DNA of 6,331 nt from JBFLVN01 sp040758475. GTDB taxonomy: Bacteria; JAGRBM01. Shown here piece by piece: positions 1-5,263 of this stretch. Numbering within the stretch: position 1 is the stretch's first letter; each line of letters begins with the position of its first letter. The position numbers were made by a program, and so were the translations under genes. The notes below the pieces were generated by a model that was given only the letters and a program-made list of their open reading frames with translations, was not told the DNA's origin and searched no databases. The DNA lies in the NCBI GenBank assembly GCA_040758475.1, contig JBFLVN010000220.1, forward strand, positions 1 to 6,331, read 5' to 3'.

Positions 1-11
1 TTCGGCGCGGC

Positions 12-16
12 AGGAG
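12..16 (+). promoter_or_regulatory. Ribosome binding site of the lyase gene
   Basis: AGGAG lies 6 nt before the ATG at 23. It supports this ATG as the start even though only 22 bp of upstream sequence is visible. No promoter can be judged here. Confidence 0.7.
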
Positions 17-22
17 CCGCTT

Positions 23-886
23 ATGCCTCGCGCGACGATCTTCGAGCTTCTCAAGAAAGACGCCCCCCTGGTAGGGCCCGGTATTTACGACTGCCTCTCT
101 GCTCGCCTTGCCGAGCAGGCAGGGTTCGAGATGGTTTTCCTCTCGGGCTACTGCCTTTCGGCCACGCTCCTGGGCGAGCCGGACTTCGGCTTTTTGACCC
201 AGACCCAAGTGCTCGAAGCCGCGGGGCGCGTCTGTTCCGCCGTGAATATCCCCGTCATCGTGGACATCGACACGGGCTACGGGAACGCCTTCAACGTCGA
301 GAAAACCGTGGAAACGCTCCTGCGGATCGGGGCGGCCGGGTGTTTTCTCGAAGACCAGGTCTGGCCCAAGCGCTGCGGCCACATGCAGGGGAAGCGCGTC
401 GTCCCCGTGGACGAATACCTCCCCAAGCTCCGGGCCGCGCTTGCGGCCAAGAAGGGGACTTCCTTCCACGTCACCGCGCGCACCGACGCCCGCGCCGCCG
501 TGAGCCTGGAGGACGCCATCTACCGGGCGAAAATCTATGCCGACATGGGGGCCGACGCCGTTTTCATCGAGGCCCCTGAATCCATCCAGGAGATGGACCG
601 CATCCGGAAGGAAGTGCCGCTCCCCACGACCCTCGTCGCCAACATGGTGGAGCAGGGAAAGACGCCCATCCGTACCGTTCTGGAACTCTACAGGGCCGGA
701 TACAAGATCATCGCCGTTCCAGTGGCGGGGCTCCTGGCCCAATCCCATGCCTTGAAAGAACTCTTCGCTACACTCAAACGCGATGGGAAGACGGGAGCTT
801 TCCACTCCCGCATGTTCACCTTTCAGGAAATGAACTCCCTCGTACGGCTCGACGAGAAATACGAGCGGGAAAAGGAATGGATGTAG
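23..886 (+). CDS. Isocitrate lyase/PEP mutase superfamily C-C lyase (2-methylisocitrate or dimethylmalate lyase-like)
   Basis: The 287-residue product is a single-domain (beta/alpha)8 enzyme of the isocitrate lyase/PEP mutase superfamily, probably cytoplasmic and Mg2+-dependent. Visible motifs are the metal-site segment VDIDTGYG (D81, D83), E110-D111, the lyase loop KRCGH at 116-120 with C118 as the expected catalytic acid, ARTDA (R153) and E183. In this superfamily the Cys loop marks retro-aldol/Claisen C-C lyases. PEP mutases and oxaloacetate decarboxylases lack it. The context PKRCGHMxGK resembles 2,3-dimethylmalate lyase, petal death protein and carboxy-PEP mutase relatives as much as PrpB. 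No prpC or prpD neighbour is present, so the substrate stays open. Length is close to PrpB (about 295 residues). The ATG has AGGAG at 12-16 with a 6-nt spacer, which fixes the start. The gene ends facing the thioesterase. Family assignment is strong; exact reaction is unknown. Confidence 0.9.
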   Translation: MPRATIFELLKKDAPLVGPGIYDCLSARLAEQAGFEMVFLSGYCLSATLLGEPDFGFLTQTQVLEAAGRVCSAVNIPVIVDIDTGYGNAFNVEKTVETLLRIGAAGCFLEDQVWPKRCGHMQGKRVVPVDEYLPKLRAALAAKKGTSFHVTARTDARAAVSLEDAIYRAKIYADMGADAVFIEAPESIQEMDRIRKEVPLPTTLVANMVEQGKTPIRTVLELYRAGYKIIAVPVAGLLAQSHALKELFATLKRDGKTGAFHSRMFTFQEMNSLVRLDEKYEREKEWM

Positions 887-893
887 CCCGCGC
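887..893. other. Seven-base convergent junction
   Basis: Only 7 bp separate the stop codons of the + strand lyase and the minus-strand thioesterase. There is no room for an intrinsic terminator between them, so each transcript probably runs into the other gene as antisense RNA. Confidence 0.7.
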
Positions 894-1376
894 TCACCGT
901 CCCCGTGCTTGCTCGCCCCGGAGGATCATGCAGGTGCTGGCGGCCTTGAAGACGAGGGAGCCGTCCGGGTCCAGCACGTCGGCTTCGAGATAGGCGAGGG
1001 ATTTCGTCCGGCGGACGACCTTTCCCATGGCCCGGAGGGTTCCGGTCCAGATGGGCTTGAAGAAATTCCCCTTGATCTCGATCGTCGTGAACGATTCGCC
1101 CGCTTCCAGGGTGGAGGCGAGGGCCGTCCCCATGGCCGCGTCCGTGATGTCGCACAGGACGCCGCCGTGGAGCGTCCCCATGGGGTTGGCGTGCTGGGGA
1201 CCGGCTTCGAGTTCGATGGTCGCCGTTCCATCACCGATTTCCGTCATCTTGAATCCCAAAAGCCTCACGATGGGCGGTCCCGGGACTTTTCCGGCGACCA
1301 CGCTCCTGGCCCACTGCTGAAAGGCGGGCTTGGCGGGGGCGGAATCCTCCAGGACTCGTTGCAGGGTGGCGTTCAT
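894..1376 (-). CDS. PaaI-family hotdog-fold acyl-CoA thioesterase
   Basis: The 160-residue product is a single hotdog-domain protein, expected to hydrolyse acyl-CoA or aryl-CoA thioesters in the cytoplasm as a dimer or tetramer. The signature stretch is NPMGTLHGGVLCDITDAAMG. H70-G71-G72 is the hotdog HGG turn, and D79, nine residues after H70, matches the catalytic Asp of PaaI-type enzymes. The family-typical strand pattern follows, through KGNFFKPIWTG near 102-112 and the C-terminal strand near 141-152. The first 30 residues are a family-variable helical extension. The ATG start has AAGGAGG with an 8-nt spacer. The gene lies 72 bp downstream of the TetR regulator on the same strand and has its own palindromic operator, so it is probably this regulator's target. 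The stop faces the lyase stop across 7 bp. The substrate cannot be read from sequence. Confidence 0.88.
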   Translation of the reverse strand: MNATLQRVLEDSAPAKPAFQQWARSVVAGKVPGPPIVRLLGFKMTEIGDGTATIELEAGPQHANPMGTLHGGVLCDITDAAMGTALASTLEAGESFTTIEIKGNFFKPIWTGTLRAMGKVVRRTKSLAYLEADVLDPDGSLVFKAASTCMILRGEQARGR

Positions 1377-1384
1377 TTTCGTTT

Positions 1385-1391
1385 CCTCCTT
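1385..1391 (-). promoter_or_regulatory. Strong Shine-Dalgarno of the thioesterase gene
   Basis: The minus strand reads AAGGAGG, 8 nt before the ATG at 1376. This near-perfect anti-16S match contrasts with the tetR gene upstream, which has none. Confidence 0.8.
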
Positions 1392-1409
1392 AATTGATTT
1401 GCTCTCTAA

Positions 1410-1415
1410 TTTATA
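1410..1415 (-). promoter_or_regulatory. Likely -10 box of the thioesterase promoter
   Basis: The minus strand reads TATAAA, 5 of 6 matches to TATAAT, in a markedly AT-rich island. Transcription would begin near 1403, giving a leader of about 27 nt that includes the AAGGAGG. The expected -35 position, around 1433-1439, carries only an A-rich sequence, so the promoter may be weak or depend on another sigma factor. The palindromic operator fills the space between the two boxes. Confidence 0.45.
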
Positions 1416-1432
1416 AACGAACGATCGTTTAT
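1413..1432. promoter_or_regulatory. TetR-type operator in front of the thioesterase gene
   Basis: A perfect inverted repeat: arms ATAAACGA (1413-1420) and TCGTTTAT (1425-1432) around the 4-bp centre ACGA. It contains the 16-bp sequence AACGAACGATCGTTTA (1416-1431), which recurs exactly at 2054-2069 before tetR. Size, symmetry and placement over the promoter spacer are typical of operators bound by TetR-family repressors. Binding by the adjacent regulator is inferred from the duplication, not shown. Confidence 0.8.
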
Positions 1433-1448
1433 TTTTTACCGAAAAAAA

Positions 1449-2048
1449 TCACGCCCCCGCGCTTTCCAAAAGCCGCCCGAAGGCCACCCGCGCCCGTTTC
1501 TCGGCCTTGGGGTCTTTGAGAAGGCGCTGGGCGTGGTGGAAGGCGAGCAGGACGCCGAACCACTCGAAAGCGAACTGCTCGGTGTCGAGATTCTTCTTGA
1601 ATTCGCCCGTCTCGATCGTGCGCCGGGCGGCGCCCGCGAGGGTATCCAGAAGTTCGGTACGCTGAGAAACAAGATAATCCCGAAGGACGCCGGGCTTGTC
1701 GTCGAGTTCGATCCCGGCTGCCAGGAGCGGGCAGCCGCCCGGATACGCGGGGCTTAGGGCCCAGGCGAGCCATTGCTCCATCAGGGCTTTGACGCGGGGG
1801 AGGCCCTTCTTGGCTTCGAGGGCGGGGAGGACGACTTCCTCCCGGAAGCGCCGGGCCCCTTCCCGGAGGACTTCGAGCTGGAGTTCTTCCTTGGAGCCGA
1901 AGTGGAGGATGAGCCCGGCCTTGGAGAGCTTTAGCTTCCCGGCGAGCTGGCCGATGCTAAGGCCTTCAAGCCCGTCCCGGCTCGCCGTCTTGAGGGCCAG
2001 ATCGACCACTTTCTCCTTGGTTTTTTCACCCTTGGATGCCATGGGCAT
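1449..2048 (-). CDS. TetR/AcrR-family transcriptional regulator
   Basis: The 199-residue product has the usual TetR size. The N-terminal helix-turn-helix spans about residues 12-58, with LSIGQLAGKLKLSKAGLILHFGSKEEL as its core. The ligand-binding C-terminal half includes GGCPLLAAGIELDDKPG (104-120), a conserved-looking stretch with C106. It probably acts as a dimeric repressor released by a small ligand. The thioesterase partner makes an acyl-CoA or related carboxylate a reasonable guess, but the ligand is unknown. A palindromic operator just upstream implies autoregulation, and the same site precedes the thioesterase. Two in-frame ATGs lie close together (2048 and 2042). Neither has a Shine-Dalgarno, and the promoter seen here would place the transcript start at about 2042, so the product may be two residues shorter and made from a leaderless mRNA. 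Confidence 0.92.
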   Translation of the reverse strand: MPMASKGEKTKEKVVDLALKTASRDGLEGLSIGQLAGKLKLSKAGLILHFGSKEELQLEVLREGARRFREEVVLPALEAKKGLPRVKALMEQWLAWALSPAYPGGCPLLAAGIELDDKPGVLRDYLVSQRTELLDTLAGAARRTIETGEFKKNLDTEQFAFEWFGVLLAFHHAQRLLKDPKAEKRARVAFGRLLESAGA

Positions 2049-2077
2049 AAATTAACGAACGATCGTTTAGTTGTCAA
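2049..2077 (-). promoter_or_regulatory. Putative tetR promoter abutting the start codon
   Basis: On the minus strand a consensus TTGACA (2077-2072) is followed after exactly 17 bp by TAATTT (2054-2049), a weak -10 with 3 of 6 matches. The first ATG comes directly after it. The predicted +1 is at about 2042, the A of the second in-frame ATG. The operator occupies the spacer, so a bound repressor would block RNA polymerase. Confidence 0.5.
2052..2069. promoter_or_regulatory. TetR-type operator in front of tetR
   Basis: AACGAACGATCGTTTA at 2054-2069 is identical over 16 bp to the thioesterase site. The symmetric core is AACGA-ACGA-TCGTT (2054-2067). Outer arms TTAACGA and TCGTTTA differ from perfect symmetry at one position, so this site is slightly less symmetric than the one at 1413-1432. 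It lies in the -35/-10 spacer of the tetR promoter. Confidence 0.8.
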
Positions 2078-2108
2078 GCCCCATTTAAAAGAGGCTGGGA
2101 GGGGTGCT

Positions 2109-3503
2109 TTAGGCGTTCTTGTGCTTCGAGCGGAGTTTCAGGTGCACCGGCACGCATTCGAGCTCCAGGCGCTCGCGGAGCTGGTTGGAGAGGTAGCGCC
2201 GGTAGTCGATCGGGAACTTCTGGACGCGGTTCGTGTAGATCATGAACGTGGGCGGCCCGGTGGCGACCTGATGGAGGTAGTTGAGCTTGATGGGGTGTCC
2301 TGCTGGCGAGGGCGGGGGATTTCGCTGGATGATTTCTTGAAGGACGTCGTTCAAGCGCGAGGTCTGGAACTTGGCGCGGAAGGCTTTCCCCACCCGTTCG
2401 ATCTCCCGGACGAGGCGGTCCAGGCCCGTGCCCCGTTCCGCGGAAATCTCGACGAGCGGCGCCCAGGCGAAACTGGAGAGGAGGAACCGGGCGCGGCTTT
2501 CGAATTCTTCCCGGCCGCCTTTTTCTTTCGGCATCAAATCCCACTTGTTGGCAGCGAGAATGAGGGCCCGTCCCGTCTCTTCGATCATTCCCGCGATCCG
2601 GCGGTCCTGCTCGGTGAGTCCCTCGGAGGCGTCGAACAGGAGGATGGCGACGTCCGCCCGTTCGACGGAACGGAAGGCCGCCAGCGCGCTATAGCGCTCC
2701 ACGCGGGCGACGATGCGGCCTTTGCGGCGCAGGCCGGCCGTATCGATGAAGCGGTATGTTTTTCCTTTGAGTTCCACGTCCAGGTCGATGGGATCGCGGG
2801 TCGTTCCGGCGATGGGGGAGACGACGAGGCGTTCCTTCCCCAGGAGCTGGTTGATGAGCGTGCTTTTCCCCACGTTCGGCCGCCCGACGACGGCGACCGC
2901 GAGCGGCGGCTCGGCTTCGGTTGGAGTGGAAACTTCCTCTTGGGGTTCTTCGGGGAGGTGGGATTCGATCGCTTCGATGAGTTCGGAGAGACCCCGGCCG
3001 TGTTCGGCCGAGACGAGGAGGACGTCGTCCACGCCCAGTTCGTAGAATTCGCCCACTTGCTCGGCGGTGCCTTTCACGTCGCTCTTGTTGCCAACGACGA
3101 GCACGGGGCTTTGGCGCTTGCGGATGGCTGGGAAGATTTCCCGTTCTTCGGCCGTAAGGCCCGCCGTCGCGTCCACGACGAAAAGGAGGAGGTCCGCTTC
3201 CTCGATGGCCAGACGCGTCTGGGCGGAGACTTTTTCCTCAATCCCTTCCGGGGAGGCGGAAAGCCCGCCCGTATCCACGAGCAGAAAGGGGCGGTCGTAG
3301 TGTTCGACCCGTTCGTAGTGGCGGTCCCGGGTCACGCCCGGTTCCGGTTCCACGATGGCCTTTCTCGACCCCACGAGCCGGTTGAAAAGGGTGCTCTTCC
3401 CCACGTTCCGCCGGCCCACGATGGCCACCACGGGAAGGGGCTTTCGGGGGGCGAGGACCAGCGGGGTCTCTTCGGGAATTTCGGTTTCTCTTTGACGGGC
3501 CAT
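2109..3503 (-). CDS. der: Ribosome-assembly GTPase Der (EngA)
   Basis: The 464-residue product is the tandem-GTPase factor needed for 50S subunit maturation. GTPase domain 1 (about 24-185): P-loop GRRNVGKS (30-37), GVTRD (56-60), DTGG (77-80), NKSD (139-142), SAE (165-167). After an acidic linker, domain 2 (about 201-372): GRPNVGKS (207-214), GTTRD (233-237), DTAG (254-257), NKWD (319-322), SAE (354-356). The C-terminal KH-like domain (about 375-464) includes RNPPPSPAGHPIKLNYLHQ, typical of Der. The first P-loop has Arg where Pro is usual. The frame stays open upstream to a TTG at 3587, but that extension is Ser/Pro/Arg-rich and covers a TATA-like box, so the ATG at 3503 is preferred. It adds about 20 residues before the P-loop domain and has no good Shine-Dalgarno. 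It follows era by 102 bp on the same strand. Confidence 0.95.
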   Translation of the reverse strand: MARQRETEIPEETPLVLAPRKPLPVVAIVGRRNVGKSTLFNRLVGSRKAIVEPEPGVTRDRHYERVEHYDRPFLLVDTGGLSASPEGIEEKVSAQTRLAIEEADLLLFVVDATAGLTAEEREIFPAIRKRQSPVLVVGNKSDVKGTAEQVGEFYELGVDDVLLVSAEHGRGLSELIEAIESHLPEEPQEEVSTPTEAEPPLAVAVVGRPNVGKSTLINQLLGKERLVVSPIAGTTRDPIDLDVELKGKTYRFIDTAGLRRKGRIVARVERYSALAAFRSVERADVAILLFDASEGLTEQDRRIAGMIEETGRALILAANKWDLMPKEKGGREEFESRARFLLSSFAWAPLVEISAERGTGLDRLVREIERVGKAFRAKFQTSRLNDVLQEIIQRNPPPSPAGHPIKLNYLHQVATGPPTFMIYTNRVQKFPIDYRRYLSNQLRERLELECVPVHLKLRSKHKNA

Positions 3504-3605
3504 GGGGGAACGGGGGCGCCTTGCTGCGGCTCTATATAGGTAGCCACGCGGGGAAAGACGAGGGGAAGACGGTGGGCTGGAACTCAAAGGCCCGATTTGA
3601 GAGGT
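3504..3605. other. era-der intergenic region
   Basis: These 102 bp separate the era TAG from the preferred der ATG. I see no GC-rich hairpin followed by a T-run, so no intrinsic terminator is called. The mnmA-rnc-era transcript could therefore continue into der. The only notable element is the TATA-like box at 3531-3540. Confidence 0.5.
3531..3540 (-). promoter_or_regulatory. Possible -10 box for der
   Basis: The minus strand reads CCTATATAGA, an AT-rich island in otherwise GC-rich sequence. TATATA (3538-3533) would give a start near 3526, about 23 nt before the der ATG. No TTGACA-like -35 is present at 16-18 bp, so this is weak evidence that der has its own transcript as well as readthrough from era. 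Confidence 0.3.
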
Positions 3606-4514
3606 CTATCCTTTTTTGCCGGAGGGTGCGGCATAGCCCAGGCGGCGGAGCGCCTGAGGGTCTTTGGTCCAGTCCTTTTCGCACTCGACCGTGAGTTCGA
3701 GAAAAACCTTCTTTCCCCAGAGTTCTTCGAGTTCCTGCCGTGCCGCCGTTCCGGCGGCTTTCAAATTCTCTCCCCCCTTGCCGATGACGATGGCCTTTTG
3801 GGAATCCCGATCCACGAGGATTCTGGCGGAGATCCGGTTGATGGCGGGCTTTTCCTCGAAGGAGAGGATTTCCACGGCGATCGAGTAGGGGAGTTCCTGC
3901 CGGAGCTTCTGAAAAAGCTTCTCCCGGATAATTTCGGCCGCCCGGAACCGTTCGTTCGAATCCGAAATCTGGTCTTCCGGGAAGAGGGCCGGGCCCTCGG
4001 GAAGGAGTTTCTCGATTTCCGAAAGAAGGACGGCGAGGCCGTCGTTCTTCGTGGCGCTCACGGGAATGAGCGCAACCCAGGGAAGGATTTTGGATAATTC
4101 TTCGAGGAGGGGGAGTATCTGGGGTTTCCCCACCAGGTCGACCTTGCTGATGACGGCGATGGCCGGAAGGCCGCGGCCGGCGATTTTTCCGAGCAGTTCG
4201 CGGTCTTCCTTGGCGATTTTCCGCGTCGCGTCGAGCAAGTAGAGGACCACTTCCGCGTCGGAGAGGGCGGCGAGGGCCTCCGAGAGGAGTGCCTCGTTGA
4301 GGAGATTTCCTCCTTCGTGGTAGCCGGGCGTGTCGATGAAAACGATCTGCGAACTCTTGGTCGTGAGGATGCCGCGAATCCGTTGCCGGGTGGTCTGGGG
4401 CTTGGGCGTGACGATGACGAGCTTTTCGCCGAGCAGGGCGTTGAGGAGCGTGCTCTTGCCCGCGTTGGGGCGCCCCAGGATGGCGACGTAGCCCGAGCGG
4501 AAGGGATTCTTCAC
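3606..4514 (-). CDS. era: Ribosome-assembly GTPase Era
   Basis: The 302-residue product matches the usual Era length. Era binds the 3' end of 16S rRNA and acts in 30S assembly. The GTPase domain has the P-loop GRPNAGKS (14-21), the QTTR switch (40-43), DTPGYH (61-66) and SATK (153-156). The G4 position reads SKVD (123-126) where Era normally has NKxD. The C-terminal KH domain carries the RNA-binding GKGG loop (245-248) after ARILVDRDSQKAIVI, and ends with LELTVECEKDW. The start is a GTG at 4514 whose last two bases overlap the rnc stop (GTGA), with GGAGAA at 4526-4521 as ribosome binding site. The reading frame is open far upstream, but that part is out-of-frame shadow of rnc and mnmA. Order and overlap imply coupled translation with rnc. 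Confidence 0.95.
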   Translation of the reverse strand: MKNPFRSGYVAILGRPNAGKSTLLNALLGEKLVIVTPKPQTTRQRIRGILTTKSSQIVFIDTPGYHEGGNLLNEALLSEALAALSDAEVVLYLLDATRKIAKEDRELLGKIAGRGLPAIAVISKVDLVGKPQILPLLEELSKILPWVALIPVSATKNDGLAVLLSEIEKLLPEGPALFPEDQISDSNERFRAAEIIREKLFQKLRQELPYSIAVEILSFEEKPAINRISARILVDRDSQKAIVIGKGGENLKAAGTAARQELEELWGKKVFLELTVECEKDWTKDPQALRRLGYAAPSGKKG

Positions 4515-5263
4515 GCGGTCTTCTCCGAAAGGACTTCGGAAGGTTCCTTGCGGAGGAACTGGAGGGCGGCGCGGGCGGCCTTCTGGCTGGCTTCCTTCTT
4601 GGACCCGGCCCGCCCTTCGCCGAGCACTTTCCCGTTGAGGACGCATTCCACCTCGAAGATTTTGCGGTGATCCGGGCCCGTCGCTTCCCGCAGGCGGTAC
4701 TCGGGCGGCCGTTTCCAGCGCTCCTGGGTTATTTCCTGGAGCCGTGTTTTGTAATCGGCCACCCGGCGCATGAGGGAATTGCTTTCGAGGCGCGAATCGA
4801 AATGCCGGAGGACGACCGTCTGGGTCTTGGCGTAGTTCGAATCCAGGTAAATGGCCCCGATCAGGGCTTCGTAAAGGTCGGCCAGGATGGAAGGTTTTTT
4901 CCTCCCGCCGGCCTTCGCTTCCGCTTCGCCGAGGAGAACGAACGGCCCCAGGTCGAGCTCCTGGGCGATCCGGGCGAGGGTTTTCTCCTGCACGAGCCCC
5001 GCGCGGATTTTGGAGAGCTCCCCTTCCGTTTTCGTGGGGAAGCGGTCTACGAGGGCGGCCGTCACCACGAGATCGAGAACGGCGTCCCCCAGGAATTCGA
5101 GGCGCTCGTTGGCTTCCGGGGCATTGCCTGCTCCCTTCTGGGCCTGCTCGTGGCGGTAAGAGCGGTGGGTGAGGGCCGTCAGCAGATGGGCCGCCGAGCG
5201 GAACTTGTAGCCCAAAGCGCTTTCGATCTTCGCGCGCGTTTCGCGCGGGAGGGCGGAACTCAT
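4511..5263 (-). CDS. rnc: Ribonuclease III
   Basis: The 250-residue product cleaves double-stranded RNA, notably the 16S and 23S rRNA precursor stems, as a cytoplasmic dimer. The endonuclease domain (about 5-160) has the signature NERLEFLGDAVLDLV at 52-66. E53, E56 and D60 correspond to E. coli E38, E41 and D45. The second acidic pair D129 and E132 in ILADLYEALIG corresponds to D114 and E117. A double-stranded RNA-binding domain (about 169-238) ends in GEGRAGSKKEASQKAARAAL. All catalytic residues are present. An in-frame ATG exists at 5287, but the ATG at 5263 overlaps the mnmA stop as ATGA and has AAGAGG at 5279-5274, so the shorter form is preferred. Its stop overlaps the era start. A GC-only hairpin lies in its first codons. 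Confidence 0.95.
   Translation of the reverse strand: MSSALPRETRAKIESALGYKFRSAAHLLTALTHRSYRHEQAQKGAGNAPEANERLEFLGDAVLDLVVTAALVDRFPTKTEGELSKIRAGLVQEKTLARIAQELDLGPFVLLGEAEAKAGGRKKPSILADLYEALIGAIYLDSNYAKTQTVVLRHFDSRLESNSLMRRVADYKTRLQEITQERWKRPPEYRLREATGPDHRKIFEVECVLNGKVLGEGRAGSKKEASQKAARAALQFLRKEPSEVLSEKTA
4521..4526 (-). promoter_or_regulatory. Ribosome binding site deciding the era GTG start
   Basis: The minus strand reads GGAGAA inside the last codons of rnc, 6 nt before the GTG at 4514. With the GTGA overlap it argues for GTG initiation. No in-frame ATG lies near the P-loop start. Confidence 0.6.
5233..5247 (-). other. GC hairpin in the first codons of rnc
   Basis: In the rnc mRNA CGCGCG-AAA-CGCGCG forms a perfect 6-bp stem with a 3-nt loop, starting 16 nt after the A of the ATG. 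Being all G-C it should be stable. Whether it affects initiation or is only codon bias is unknown. It is shorter than the duplex RNase III normally cleaves. Confidence 0.35.

Noticed and set aside
909..1397. 162-codon + strand frame opposite the thioesterase
   Set aside because: It is Gly/Asp/Arg-rich with no domain, and the opposite strand holds a clear hotdog protein with a strong Shine-Dalgarno.
1413..1437. Hairpin plus T-run on the + strand resembling an intrinsic terminator
   Set aside because: The stem is AT-rich, no + strand gene ends upstream of it, and the same palindrome recurs before tetR without a T-run. It fits an operator far better.
2076..2095. Possible hairpin after der (AGCCTC / GGGGCT with an 8-nt loop, minus strand)
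   Set aside because: The stem is only 6 bp with a G-U pair and is not followed by a T-run; it runs straight into the tetR -35 box. Not supportable as a terminator.
2121..3539. A 472-codon open frame on the + strand antisense to nearly all of der
   Set aside because: Its protein is rich in Asp/Glu/Gly/Phe/His with no recognisable domain, as expected when GC-rich codons are read in antisense. The minus strand encodes an unmistakable Der with all ten G motifs.
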